NCBI GenBank assembly: GCA_016169945.1
Contig: JADLSH010000193.1
Span: 1,364,001 to 1,428,000, forward strand
From: Trachythela sp. YZ-2020
Taxonomy: Eukaryota; Cnidaria; Anthozoa; Malacalcyonacea; Clavulariidae
Direction: 5' to 3'
Length of the DNA stretch: 64,000 bases
Position numbers and translations under genes: made by a program. The notes below the pieces were generated by a model, which was given only the letters and a program-made list of their open reading frames with translations, did not search any database and had not been told where the DNA came from. Positions within the stretch are counted from its first letter, which is position 1. Each line of letters begins with the position of its first letter. Below, one piece after another: positions 50,401 to 54,161 of this stretch.

Positions 50401-52281
50401 TCCGCCATTTTAGGTGGCATTATCGCGGATTTTATTTGATTGATGCCTTCGTTTATATCTTGCGAAATACTGAAGTTTGTAAGGCAAGCTATATCTCGCT
50501 AGAATCCTTGAACAACGAGGAGTATGTTGGTGTATAATTTGTTATTTTGTCATGTATATAACTCGAGTTATTAAGGAAAGTTGGCGTACGTTTAAAGTCA
50601 GCCATGTTGGATTTCATTTTAGTTACTGGTGCCTAGTAGTGGAATTTTCCACTCACTAGAAGTGGCGGAAGCCATACAATTACTACGACACGTTATTGTG
50701 TGGCTGATCATAATGACATATTCTTCCAAAATAATTACATTACAATATGACGTTCTCGTATACGACAAACATTCAAACATTTCGACAACAGGCGTATGAC
50801 ATTCCATGCTCGGAGTGATAAGGAACGTTTTAACCTGAAATCTATTTTAGGTGCTAAGCATTTTAAATGGACAAGATGTTGGACCAATCAAAAATTACCT
50901 GGGAAACTGTTACTCTTCGTGGTCAAAACCTCATGTAGCTGATGTTTCTGAAGCATTTAATGTGAGTTATTAACCGAAAATTGAACTATCACGAAAAACA
51001 TATAAGTTTACATAAATTGCGTTCCTGCAGCATGTCAGTTCTGCACGAATCATGTATAAAATACACGTAAACCTCCAGTTTACATTATTCAAGCTTGTAT
51101 ATCAACTACATGTATGCAAACTGCAGACATGTGGAATCGTGCTATGTATGATACGTGGGAGATATTCTATAAAGTACATGACATATAACATATCACACGA
51201 AATTGCATTTCATTACTATATAATTCATTTCATTATATTGAAGTATATTACATTACATCAAATTTCATTACCTATATCAATATATCGCCAAATACTTCTG
51301 GCAATTCATTTTTGACAGCCAATACTCAAAAGAATAAGCCAGTACAGATTCTAGGCTTAAGTTCGAATGCGCATTAAAATTATGTATTCAGAGTTGGATT
51401 GGGATTTGAGTTAAATTATTGAACGCTTTTTCGGGTAAAATAGTACGAATTTACATAATATGCAACGTAGACAGCACCCATAATCGTTTTCCTGGCCCAT
51501 AATCGTTTTCTAGAAAATTTGGCCCCGAAAGTAGAAATCCCCCGAATAATAACGGCCAAATAATAACACTTTTACAATGATCTGGTATTGCTGGTAAGTT
51601 AAAGACGTGTATTATATATATATATTTCTAAAATTCATTAATTATTCATAGGCAAAATACAAAGGAAACTCATGACCCGTAGCGGATCTATATATTTGAT
51701 ATAGACTTGCTCAAATTTTCTCCTTCAATTTTTACAGCGTAGATAACATCAATCTTCAAAATTCCAACGCCAGTGAGCGTACAAAACGTCGAGTCATTTT
51801 AGAAGTCATATACAAACCTTACAGTTCGGCCTTTATCAGATCTAAAACACTCGGCTGCGCCTCGATGTTTTAAATCTGATAAAGACCTCTTGTGCGGTTT
51901 GTATATATTACGTAAATATATATACATTGGAAGAGAAATGGCGCACTTTGCCAAGAAGCGACGCACTTTATATACACTATATTGATTTCTATTTTTAACC
52001 GAAGAAAGCACCTCTCCCACAAGAAAGTAGCGGCCTCCCGAAAGAATGCCTCCCCAGAAAGTAAGGTCGTCCGAAAGAATGTGGCCCCTATTAGGACTGT
52101 TAAATGTAAAAGTGACTAGGACCATCACATTCGGAATCCTATGGTATTTTTGACGCTCGATCAGTTATCCTTTTGTAGATGGCTGGTGTTGTATTTCTCT
52201 CAAATTTGAACGTTTTCACCCAACCGTGCCATAAAAATCAACAATGGTTTTACGAAGAAAACGATGCACCCTATTGGGAGG
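14111..52281 (+). CDS. Alpha-2-macroglobulin/CD109-family gene, N-terminal half (17 exons, partial)
   Basis: Seventeen GT/AG-bounded exons join in phase into about 699 codons covering macroglobulin domains MG1 to about MG6. Diagnostic motifs are FIQTDKPIYKPGQ (start of MG2), YVLPKF (start of MG3), TGVLE.., LDGKPVTDG in MG4, and ALDKSVLLL in MG6. Members of this secreted or GPI-anchored family trap proteases or opsonise targets through a bait region and usually an internal thioester. Neither is visible here: the last exon ends in phase 1 and no continuation was found before 64 kb. The signal-peptide exon is also missing; the first exon starts in mid-codon. Introns of 9.2 and 16.5 kb are packed with transposons. 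CD109-like, A2M-like and insect-type TEP cannot be separated without the C-terminal half. Confidence 0.88.
14373..14626. mobile_element. Two adjacent copies of the ~110-bp MITE
   Basis: Copies at about 14373-14483 and 14510-14626 share gacgagtaaaatcgtctg and a tagggcgcatctg block, with ttaa-type inverted ends. The internal gacgag...ctcgtc-like hairpin is better preserved than in the copy at 3888. Confidence 0.7.
15440..16652 (+). pseudogene. Crypton-derived / KIAA1958-like tyrosine recombinase relic
   Basis: The main open part is 15495-16064. It includes FNIIGDQEFAQSNQVYEA, ITKEDL-like and GEGRMYE, the pattern of the DUF3504/KIAA1958-like proteins derived from Crypton recombinases. Frame changes and stops bring in the upstream EYLEEISKEELNELLH segment and the downstream CPVKAFELYLAKLNPKLSCLW and YYNVPLGKNTLGTLM segments. 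A catalytic C-terminus follows: NHCIRTTA, RVSGHKSESSIRSY (candidate Arg, His and nucleophilic Tyr). A tail at 16430-16654 resembles the ends of such proteins. The stops at about 15583, 16062 and 16302 argue for a dead copy. Confidence 0.75.
16723..16964 (+). repeat. BEL/Pao 5' LTR
   Basis: 242 bp, TG...CA ends. Differs from the 3' LTR by an extra 4 bp near 16884 (cacaaatatg versus cacatg). Confidence 0.93.
17078..17884 (+). CDS. BEL/Pao gag N-terminal frame
   Basis: The likely start is the methionine at 17078 (MSIEDKKQERSKAK); an earlier in-frame ATG-like start at 17045 has no support. The product is helical and charged, as expected for the N-terminus of a BEL gag (DUF1759 type). It stays open until 17884. 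The following gag residues (ALPTFSGLRKDWPEF) lie in the +1 frame from about 17780, so the real polyprotein must change frame between roughly 17700 and 17790. Confidence 0.75.
   Translation: MSIEDKKQERSKAKMAVTVASRRLIGAYNRDCDYDILKDLMIELEKVFDDFCIVNEEFEIIVSEGKHDEHCVVNGEDITTYRDNVNRCYKEARSVFVSVKTINEQNARQQIAGPVKAALKNDICRIHELITVIDKNYEFDNVNSYALQLDKNDLQSIWNIICDNMAKLCSIEAQEQITPIQEEADTIIGMVYNRIRKINLFLHDKQAFTKPSHFENTHNTPHETINTSSPPETLQSRFYHPAKKDGPTHILGTKERLARVQGSLEVYS
17562..22925 (+). CDS. BEL/Pao gag-pol polyprotein (gag C-term, PR, RT, RNase H, integrase)
   Basis: Coding similarity begins near 17780, so the nominal start at 17562 is not the true one. Domains in order: DUF1759 gag core (LPTFSG..WPEF), Cys/His knuckles near residues 296 and 337, a DUF1758-type aspartic protease with DGGSNASYI (~421), and RT with GDIRKMF (~820) and YVDD (~900). 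RNase H starts at LSDGSDLAYG (~1109). Integrase has HSSGH/CQMC zinc ligands (~1404) and the D, D, E triad in DLFGP, SDPGSQ and VES (~1474-1584). The RNase H middle looks shortened: the usual (T/V)DS aspartate block is absent between KRGRKVIEKEMRF and ETVLSM. If so, the copy may be defective despite its open frame. Confidence 0.92.
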   Translation: MITWPSFARLKLRNKLLLFKKKLIPLSGWFTIVSGRSICFCMTNKHLPSHLTLKTPTTPPMRQSTLVAPQRPSNQDSTIRLKRMALPTFSGLRKDWPEFKAVWKSIAESANYNKTALAHELKNSVKGEAKHRIKSVYVTKPEAYDTMWEKLESHYEDTSASVQAALEDLQRLKPVREEDYKGLVELVDEVESAYSQLEELSQLNTLTMRDVDNITDLLPIHLKVDWRRKYRDLSSLEKLQPFTPLMKFLERERSVVARLAENQHSKKRANDPPRVYGKSHHIERGAKYGSRNYYKCAFPTHRKYTINHTTEHCKEFQKLSVSGKDGRYELLKQANACFKCFGNHRKHNCPRKLPCSSCGSDQHHSLLCIPPKIPKDREEKSKSGDNENKEAASYAVGSDSMALYPIHQATISDSGKKVSIFCDGGSNASYITHRAADRIKAKKVKKLSLDVTTMGNVEKTYNTWQYEFAINTSAGKKVTITAFGMDRITGPVSKLDPNVLVKLFPEYDPEILQRKSTHVDVLLGCDYFGLHPKQEEARCGDNLSIMSGVLGICLQGAHPDLVEETKYDINLAKKIHDVNVKVETYKIRLDSHPEFHPSSSGKTMATNDATRERYQCFANASCSFSHRKDENHVDNFIRGEELGTEISPQCGGCRCNKCPTVGHTYSFKEEQELKMIQENLEYDEVNQCWITSYPWLVDPQSLPDNYQTAHATLERTERTLKKDDEWAKTYKNQMNDMVDRQVARKLSPQDLNDWTGPVFYIAHLAVVNPHSNSTPVRIVFNSSQTHKGVSLNACLAKGPDSYMNNLVGILLRWREERIALIGDIRKMFNSVHLKTVEQHCHRFLWRDLQQHRPPDIYVIQRVNMGDTPAPAISTEAVYKTAELFQEDSPQAANLLKHSSYVDDLIDARPSKPDALKIAKKAEDILAKGGFSVKCWQFSGESRPRANQELLIVDVPENSVESSDQGIIMLKGTDENLSVLGLGWNPERDTINYEVTLNFSSKKRGVRTGPNLSESELPSALPNVLTKRIVLEQVMKIYDPLGLICPFTLLAKIHLRETWTPKLGWDDPLPADLCNKWSNFFTALFNLQRLCLERCLRPIDSVGRPWLIILSDGSDLAYGFAAYIRWKVENGGFWCRLIMAKCRIAPINKLSTPQMELNAAVLSKRGRKVIEKEMRFETVLSMINKTSTRFKVYEGVRIGEIQAATAGDLTCWAWMSGQHNTADWLTRGRAPEELNNDSHWWNGPPILYQPIEEWGLKFNPKKEGPLPGEKKVHVAAAASAETSLIDYDSVTSMLPDWIVARLLNIAKKKSFKGGRTLSISVKQVQDAENFIVKEVQKSLESELTKTDRKGGKGGRYANLNPVKDESGFWVVGQRLKNSNPMTADSSLQKLLPYQHHVTRLVMQRAHSSGHRGRDATLARFRQLYWVAQGSKLAQSVKSKCQMCKLREAKFQEQQMGQLPEARLKPAPAFTNVMLDLFGPYSVRGEVQKRTSGKAYGVIFTDLVMRAVHIEAVFGYDTESFLMALSRFVSVRGWPEIIYSDPGSQLVGAERELRETWKSVDRSSLHKNGLTLIFGPADSPWYQGAVESLVKSAKRAIHFAVNNQRLSVQEFLTVCSEVTNILNERPIGTLPSADSELNILTPNSLLLGRATAKNPGGWQPNSNPRKRYHVVQAVIDEFWKKWTELYAPALVIRRKWNTANRNLRRGDVVIIADRNTMRGEYRLGLVQEVFPSQDGKVRRASVMYKNFEIGKKVQEYKGHNEAVVVSRSVQRLALLVPADHDPETELETK
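23023..23260 (+). repeat. BEL/Pao 3' LTR
   Basis: 238 bp, TG...CA ends, 4 bp shorter than the 5' LTR and otherwise the same by eye. It is followed by the attat target duplication. Confidence 0.93.
23378..23473. repeat. Hairpin just upstream of a macroglobulin exon
   Basis: The arm gacgtcaaagacgacgtgaa (from about 23379) is complemented by ttcacgtcgtctttgacg at about 23450-23467. The spacer holds a smaller cgccat repeat. It lies between the BEL insertion and the next exon acceptor (23550). Confidence 0.7.
23551..23689 (+). CDS. Macroglobulin gene exon: end of MG1 / start of MG2
   Basis: Acceptor cgaaag before 23551, donor gtgaga after 23689; 139 nt ending in phase 1. Encodes VPKVYATSAEA... 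and the family signature IFIQTDKPIYKPGQK. Confidence 0.88.
23866..24848. other. Intron sequence, no gene recognised
   Basis: An open frame at 24328-24807 has no recognisable domain. It overlaps a ttgcaatgcaatg-rich repeat also seen near 28880, so I do not call it a gene. Confidence 0.4.
24849..24901 (+). CDS. Macroglobulin gene exon: MG2
   Basis: Acceptor tcccacag, donor gtaaag. Completes a split valine codon and encodes LMRIIHVNSELKPAGSK, the expected continuation of IYKPGQ in MG2. Confidence 0.85.
25025..25270. repeat. Inverted-repeat-rich element with twin gtcccgtgggtaagtaaaat boxes
   Basis: Built from many ttcttattttaagaa palindromes. The box gtcccgtgggtaagtaaaat followed by attcttg occurs twice, near 25111 and 25230. 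Noncoding and intronic. Confidence 0.65.
25727..25747 (+). CDS. Macroglobulin gene 21-nt microexon
   Basis: Flanked by ttttttcctaacag and gtatgt, it encodes VSSVVVQ in phase 0. Inserting it between ..ELKPAGSK and EPSGSKIMQW.. restores the MG2 strand expected in family alignments (a hydrophobic 'v.v.v' strand before 'dP.G'). RNA evidence is lacking. Confidence 0.72.
26075..26126 (+). CDS. Macroglobulin gene exon: MG2
   Basis: Acceptor cttcatag, donor gtacgt. 52 nt encoding EPSGSKIMQWTDVELHD, ending in phase 1, as in the 'dP.g..i.qw..v.l' segment of MG2. Confidence 0.85.
26753..26829 (+). CDS. Macroglobulin gene exon: end of MG2
   Basis: Acceptor catgcag, donor gtatct. Completes a glycine codon and encodes IARLDLQLSKEPVLGKWKIK, the conserved 'G...l.l......G.W.i' end of MG2. 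Confidence 0.87.
27040..27330 (+). pseudogene. Penelope-type GIY-YIG endonuclease relic
   Basis: Read across frameshifts, the sequence gives IYKAEITVIDDGETKEYIGM followed by TAGTFKT, RYANHKKSLNN and, after further shifts, YPIKWS-like residues. This is the usual layout of the GIY-YIG domain in Penelope-like elements and related cnidarian proteins. Several stops make it non-functional. It belongs to a different subfamily from the element at 61.7-62.6 kb. Confidence 0.6.
27727..27862. repeat. Minisatellite of ~20-bp ttcggc units
   Basis: Six to seven degenerate copies of a tgtctttcggcaaa / ccgttcggcgaag unit. The frames open on both strands across it are repeat by-products. Confidence 0.8.
28442..28481 (+). 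CDS. Macroglobulin gene exon: MG2-MG3 junction
   Basis: Acceptor atctttcag, donor gtaagt. 40 nt encoding KKAATKEIEIDKY, ending in phase 1. This is the 'f.V..Yv' linker strand. Confidence 0.85.
28612..28696 (+). CDS. Macroglobulin gene exon: start of MG3
   Basis: Acceptor cattttag, donor gtaatt. Encodes VLPKFQLDIKPPSYVARDQ and IPVSICA, with the family-typical Y-V-L-P-K-F across the splice junction. Confidence 0.9.
29058..29157 (+). CDS. Macroglobulin gene exon: MG3
   Basis: Acceptor tttcaag, donor gtaagt. Completes an arginine codon and encodes YTYGKDVTGVLETTMCIKG, the 'y.yGk.v.G' block of MG3, then WWHTPICLTEVKN. Confidence 0.88.
29235..29340. repeat. Degenerate telomere-like (ttaggn) tract
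   Basis: Many loosely spaced gattagg / ggttagg / gattaagg units in the plus strand, within an intron. A shorter ccctaatcctaacccc run occurs at about 37200-37225. Confidence 0.6.
29481..29732 (+). CDS. Macroglobulin gene exon: MG3-MG4
   Basis: Acceptor cctttcag, donor gtaagt, 84 codons in phase 0. Contains HLHIKVIFTETSTGIKRENE then SFVGLPENFKPGLPFKFK, the 'lp..fkPGlpf' entry into MG4. A tyrosine-rich YSWYYYHYYSYH run is unusual. Confidence 0.9.
30457..30642 (+). CDS. Macroglobulin gene exon: MG4
   Basis: Acceptor ttttaag, donor gtaagt, 62 codons. Encodes IKISYLDGKPVTDGKVELQV and GLIAVVLEDIPHDAETLNFR, the classic '.v.y.dG.Pv....v.l' and 'G.....i.ip......l.f' strands of MG4. Confidence 0.92.
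30916..30990. repeat. Tandem aacattaatgtggaac (16 bp), ~4 copies
   Basis: Each unit contains the palindrome acattaatgt. Three units are nearly perfect; the fourth is offset by an insertion. Confidence 0.85.
31019..31429. mobile_element. 411-bp dispersed element, copy B (inverted relative to 2292-2702)
   Basis: Reverse complement of the block at 2292-2702 with few changes, lying in an intron. It contains the same gcgcgaagcgcg-centred palindrome. Confidence 0.75.
31982..32110 (+). CDS. Macroglobulin gene exon: MG4-MG5 boundary
   Basis: Acceptor attttag, donor gtaaaa, 43 codons in phase 0. Encodes RIYKYATSKAWYSPSLSYLQ followed by LAKSGVSTAK; the 'SpS.sYLql' motif marks the MG5 start. The following intron is about 16.5 kb. 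Confidence 0.87.
32371..32769. mobile_element. AT-rich foldback (long terminal inverted repeat) element
   Basis: Arms 32371-32497 and 32611-32769 are inverted copies. Matched segments include gcatatctaatgactgtgtc versus gatacagcattagatatgcc, and the outer cgatttttttcat-type ends. The centre is about 110 bp. Noncoding. Confidence 0.65.
33160..34005 (-). pseudogene. LINE reverse transcriptase fragments
   Basis: In successive frames: NPQKAQGPDSIPAWLLKE, SPSWKEANIVPVPKQKP, VFDFQKAFDLIDH, then a stretch with FVDDTTMAELVPKNTLSDLQ near 33280. These are RT palm blocks in the right order, but separated by frameshifts and stops. Confidence 0.8.
34610..35296 (-). CDS. LINE ORF1-like protein with SPGG/TWY domain and coiled coil
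   Basis: The N-terminal domain carries LNGRWTSPGG, RKFICS and ITWYPGKQ. The middle has Cys/His-rich CLKSLCNRQCDCKC, and the C-terminal ~90 residues form a heptad-rich coiled coil (ECLEQDLANER-like to LVASEALNQSLRLEIEQ). The same N-terminal pattern recurs in the LINE ORF1 at 54162-54653. LINE ORF1 proteins commonly pair a nucleic-acid-binding domain with a coiled coil, so an RNA-chaperone-type role is plausible. The domain itself is not one I can name. Confidence 0.6.
   Translation of the reverse strand: MNIFDPHPTAYTIELNGRWTSPGGSSRKFICSRLDLTITWYPGKQNSLILHDKSSTDLSNILLKACQKKADSSFVEIDDLSTDDLKTFQLHLNICLGLAVLETEEHNMVRSESTCLKSLCNRQCDCKCSLLAAELEGIKLEMVIMRRYIQSNTLAANITQERKNKIKCLEQDLANERGNSSQLEADLSTLVKGRNAEISELNKIIVSLENKLVASEALNQSLRLEIEQ
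35769..36010. mobile_element. ~240-bp MITE with G12 homopolymer
   Basis: The 17-bp end cgtaatttctctattaa (from about 35771) recurs inverted at about 35988-36004. A run of 12 Gs follows the left end; the right end has a matching C-rich complement (gaggggcggg on plus). Noncoding. Confidence 0.65.
36249..36607 (-). pseudogene. Fragment of a cnidarian-type protein of unknown function
   Basis: The frame at 36560-36249 encodes ERKNDERILVQIRDKDCVAL followed by EVRYHKVWYSNYTIFL. I recognise this pattern from repeated hypothetical proteins in invertebrate genomes, where it normally reads YHK.CY after an upstream Cys-x2-Cys. Here Trp replaces the second-half cysteine. A CMFC-containing segment lies in a shifted frame at about 36590. 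It is probably a broken fragment carried by a transposon or retrocopy; function unknown. Confidence 0.5.
36640..36880. repeat. GC-richer repeat with gagatctcgc boxes
   Basis: Contains three to four cgagatctcgc palindromes (about 36700, 36778, 36801). Its ends are related by inversion: gccgggctgg near 36662 and ccgggtcagcccgg near 36848. It looks like a MITE; the target duplication is unclear. Confidence 0.55.
37540..37975. repeat. Partial copy of the 13.3-14.0 kb repeat
   Basis: Matches the left part of 13310-13720 in the same orientation (ttatgcgcatgcgcgagttc; tgtgtggtcaatta...; cagtattaaatctcaaaaac-like). It ends with the near-palindrome ggtacgcaaaacgtac. Confidence 0.7.
38325..39008 (+). 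pseudogene. Harbinger Myb/SANT-like accessory protein, 5'-truncated, two exons
   Basis: Exon 1 (to 38507) encodes WENIKSRAKKQIAKEKRESK, the end of a Myb_DNA-bind_5 / NAIF1-like trihelix domain. The donor gtacga follows 38507. Exon 2 (38665-39008) begins after attgtatag and runs in phase to a stop, with a helical E/K-rich tail (QQHEAEMELLIVKKENTIIE). The N-terminal DNA-binding helices are missing because the left inverted repeat joins exon 1 directly. Such proteins bind transposon ends and help bring the transposase into the nucleus. Confidence 0.7.
39027..40224 (-). pseudogene. Harbinger DDE transposase (HARBI1-like), frameshifted
   Basis: Three consecutive frames give the whole protein: N-terminal RYRLTKAAFRELMEIIRPDI (40224-39838), a central AFPSVVGAIDCTHIKIQSP with the first catalytic Asp (39775-39485), and GDSGYPCRQYLMTPI...NVAQIRTRNTVERMFGTWKR (39530-39027) with the last acidic residue. 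Frame changes occur near 39920 and 39560. At the second one the HDS-type block holding the middle Asp is lost, so the enzyme is dead. Confidence 0.82.
40205..40395. repeat. Harbinger subterminal gagtgtgagtg repeats
   Basis: About a dozen gagtg / cactc units in both orientations, with the recurrent box actcattgagtg. They are inside the right end of the element and are possible binding sites for the Myb-like protein (inference). Confidence 0.7.
41384..41578. mobile_element. Nested ~195-bp MITE in the foldback left arm
   Basis: Ends cctatccacgc and gtgtggacagg are inverted relatives, flanked on each side by ctag. The uninterrupted arm at 42310-42325 shows the empty site. Confidence 0.6.
41650..41994. 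mobile_element. hAT-like MITE with 8-bp target duplication
   Basis: Starts cagggccggattaa and ends ttaatccggcactg (13/14 inverted match). It is flanked by agtgaagc at 41642-41649 and 41995-42002, as expected for hAT elements. The uninterrupted inverse arm near 42250 shows the empty target site. It carries a G/C-rich tandem (about four 18-bp units gcgcggggcccctaaaa at 41890-41957). Confidence 0.88.
43411..43485 (+). other. tRNA-Thr(TGT)-like sequence, probable SINE head or pseudogene
   Basis: The order is that of a threonine tRNA: catagctcagtctgg (A-box region), an anticodon arm tggtcttgtaaacca with anticodon TGT, and gggttgcattctcac (B-box/T-arm region). The T-loop reads ttgcattct rather than ttcaaatcc-like, and the acceptor ends do not pair well. 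I therefore do not call a working tRNA. A SINE body downstream is possible. Confidence 0.6.
45159..45269. repeat. Hairpin with gcgcaaccgagat arms
   Basis: ctggaaagtttgg...gcgcaaccgagat pairs with atctcggttgcgc...aaactttccag. Arms of about 30 nt, loop of about 50 nt. Confidence 0.75.
46080..46430. repeat. Partial copy of the 13.3-14.0 kb repeat (right part)
   Basis: Matches 13735-14040 in the same orientation, including ttatatagttgggcaattga and the terminal gcatgcatgtatttctagt. Confidence 0.7.
46847..47400 (+). pseudogene. LINE relic: linker and first RT block
   Basis: The open part 46847-47056 (KLWNTEVNNVVDKHISLSRM) continues in shifted frames with ITPELKQEF-like residues and ends near 47390 with LTVLQQLNPNKAAGHDF. 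That is the 'L..LnP.KA.G.D' start of LINE reverse transcriptases. Truncated downstream. Confidence 0.65.
47515..47735. repeat. Three adjacent hairpins with GC-rich loops
   Basis: Hairpin 1: aaattaccct...gggatgaa (47520) with ttcatccc...gggtaattt (47590). Hairpin 2: gagcgggg with ccccgctc (47624-47656). Hairpin 3: gaataccatgccccggggaa (47675) with its inverse ending at 47731. Together they look like one or two palindromic non-autonomous elements. Confidence 0.75.
48573..48650 (+). CDS. Macroglobulin gene exon: MG5
   Basis: Acceptor atcttttag, donor gtaatg, 26 codons in phase 0. Encodes VGGQGSVKVLYTVRNGG and IDFHYK, the expected MG5 strand after SYLQLAKSGVSTAK of the exon 16.5 kb upstream. Confidence 0.82.
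49085..49402 (+). CDS. Macroglobulin gene exon: MG5-MG6 with Thr/Pro insert
   Basis: Acceptor ctctttaag, donor gtaaac, 106 codons in phase 0. Begins ILCKGNLVLSGV ('..G.iv.sG') and ends with VTQDMVPSCRVLVYYVRSDK plus VGDSIVCDIEDRLENQ, the 'm.P.a.llvYyv...ge.vaDs' block. Between them is a low-complexity Thr/Pro/Ser segment with TTLPYTPSP repeated, not typical for the domain. The acceptor region is duplicated about 234 bp upstream (48842). Confidence 0.9.
50041..50190 (+). CDS. Macroglobulin gene exon: MG6
   Basis: Acceptor ttccatcag, donor gtgcgt, 50 codons in phase 0. Encodes KTKIVMKAKPGSRVAISALD followed by KSVLLLRNANE; 'pgS.v.i.a.DkSvlLL' is diagnostic for MG6 just before the bait-region part of the family. 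Confidence 0.92.
50851..50961 (+). CDS. Macroglobulin gene exon: MG6 continuation
   Basis: Acceptor attttag, donor gtgagt, 37 codons in phase 0: VLSILNGQDVGPIKNYLGNC and VADVSEAFN. Less conserved, supported by position and phase. Confidence 0.75.
51811..51904. repeat. Palindrome with ctgcgcc core
   Basis: tacaaacc...ctttatcagatctaaaaca pairs with tgttttaaatctgataaag...ggtttgta across a short GC core. Intronic. Confidence 0.75.
52179..52281 (+). CDS. Macroglobulin gene exon: last visible (before bait region)
   Basis: Acceptor ttttgtag, donor gtaaga, 103 nt ending in phase 1. Encodes MAGVVFLSNLNVFTQPCHKN followed by QQWFYEENDAPYWE, where the family usually has 'f...gl.v.T'. No following exon with the FPETW-type block was found in the window. 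Confidence 0.72.
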
Positions 52282-52315
52282 GTAAGAATACTACCGATTA
52301 CCTATTTGTTATACA

Positions 52316-53165
52316 TTTTAGAATACACAATGCATACATTGTGATTAGAGAAAACCAGTCTCTTTACCTCCGCTTTCCCGAAACACGCTTAAAGGATTAC
52401 CGAATGATTTTCCGTGCAGGATTGCGTGATCCTAACACGTGAGATGTTGCGAGACTTTCTGAAAGCGTAAACAAATACGAGCCGATAGACGAGTATTTTT
52501 TAGCTTTCAGAAAGTCGAGCAACATCCCAAGTGTTAGGATCACACAATCCTGCACGGAAAACCATTGGTAATTATTTTATAAAATAACGACAAAGAAACA
52601 ACGGATATTTTAAAAACCCCGCGAAGCGCCTAAAATGTTCCGTGCATGATTGTCTCATCCTGCACGGGTATTGACCAATCACAGCTCGCGTAGTAAACAT
52701 GTTATTTTATAAAGCGTGTTACTTATGAATTATACACAAGAAAATGTTCGAGACTACATACTTTCAACTTACGAGCTTCGGCGAACCGTCCACTTCTAAA
52801 GACTTCGCTGCTTTGCTATCACTTTATATGAGTGAAATTTTCAAATCATTAGTGATGTAACCATGTAAGTTCTTCAACTCTTGTTAAATATACTTTTTTC
52901 AATATTGAACCAAATTAAAGTCCATATTTTCGTCCCGAACACAACTTTCAGTTTAGGCCGCCATGTTTGTTTTATAATTTATTTTGGAGCGCAATTACTG
53001 ATCTATTTCAGTTCCCATTGTCTTTCGACCAATCAGATAAGTTTGTTACAGATTTTTGCACTGCTGTTTGGAATTAAGCACTGAAATCAACCAATCACAG
53101 TCGAGTAACATTTTCTTGTATACTATTATACTTTTTAGAGTACACAATGCATACATTGTGATTAG
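52316..53165. repeat. Segment bounded by 30-bp duplicates
   Basis: acacaatgcatacattgtga plus flanking bases (about 35 bp in all) occurs at 52316-52350 and again at about 53132-53166. A ctctttacctccgc box beside the first copy recurs inverted beside the second (about 53223-53240). Confidence 0.55.
52397..52572. repeat. 70-bp-arm foldback repeat
   Basis: Arms 52397-52466 and 52503-52572 are near-perfect inverses (tccgtgcaggattg...gactttctgaaagc), with a ~36-bp loop, 115 bp after the last visible exon. A cgcgaagcgc box follows at 52619. Confidence 0.85.
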
Positions 53166-53239
53166 AGTACTACTGTTGATGCCCTTAATTGTCACCAACT
53201 AAAACGCTAGCATGTTTTCTGGAAGAGCGGAGGTAAAGA

Positions 53240-54120
53240 GCCTGGCTTGCGAGGTTGAATTTTCACTTTTCAACCGTTTGGAATCAAGATGGCCAATAAG
53301 CTGAAATCTTGTATGAGCAATTTTAATCACATATGGTGATTATGCATGGGGCAATATCTCTGCTTCTTCTCCTGTGTGGTTTCTCATCGGAAGCAAATAA
53401 CAGAAATCTTTGTTGTTAGTCAACTTTACATCTCAAAACTAACAAAGGGACTCGTAAAACTTGTTAAATCGTTCATTGATAACTCACACGTTTCCCTATA
53501 TATGGAAGATTGGCAAGGTCTGCAATTTAGTGTAGGACAGCTATTACAACAGTATTGCGATCGCATCTACTCCCCGAGTCCGCGCCCATGTCTGCGTTCG
53601 CGTCCGGGGCAAATGATATAAGGTAAGTGTTAAGATATTAATTTAGTTTTATGTTATGTTTAATTTTAATATATATTATTTGTCGCAAGAATATATAGTG
53701 TATATGGGGGGTTAACATTGTCCGATGCTTACAAAATAATAAGGTCAGGGTTACTGTAAAATGTTAAATGTTCAACATGATATGACTGTAAAATGTAAGA
53801 TATTCTTGACATACTATAAGTCCTTGACAAATATTGCGACAATACTGTGTCATTCTCTAACAAATGCAATATTAATTAAACGAGGTTTGCTTGACAATTA
53901 TCAAATGATGAGGCAAGTGTAATTTTGTTCGTGTTTATCACAAGGTCAAATGTGTGATATTTTTTGTATCCAACGTCATTTTGTGTGATATGATGTTATA
54001 ACTCCATATTTAGCAGCCATTGGGTTGATATGACGATTTTATCTATGTCTGGTAGCAATCAGAAATCGTGAATTATTTTAGATAATATTAATATTATCTA
54101 GTAATAATAATATTATCTAA
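53240..54120. other. AT-rich stretch, no gene recognised
   Basis: The open frame at 53346-53621 has no known domain and no macroglobulin features. A short attatctaatattatct microrepeat lies at 54080-54140. Confidence 0.4.
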
Positions 54121-54161
54121 TATTATCTATTAATATTATGACGAACAGTAGGTCGTCAAGC

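Noticed and set aside
53346..53621. Possible next macroglobulin exon
   Set aside because: The translation shows no FPETW-like or bait/MG7 features, and the splice borders and phase do not fit.
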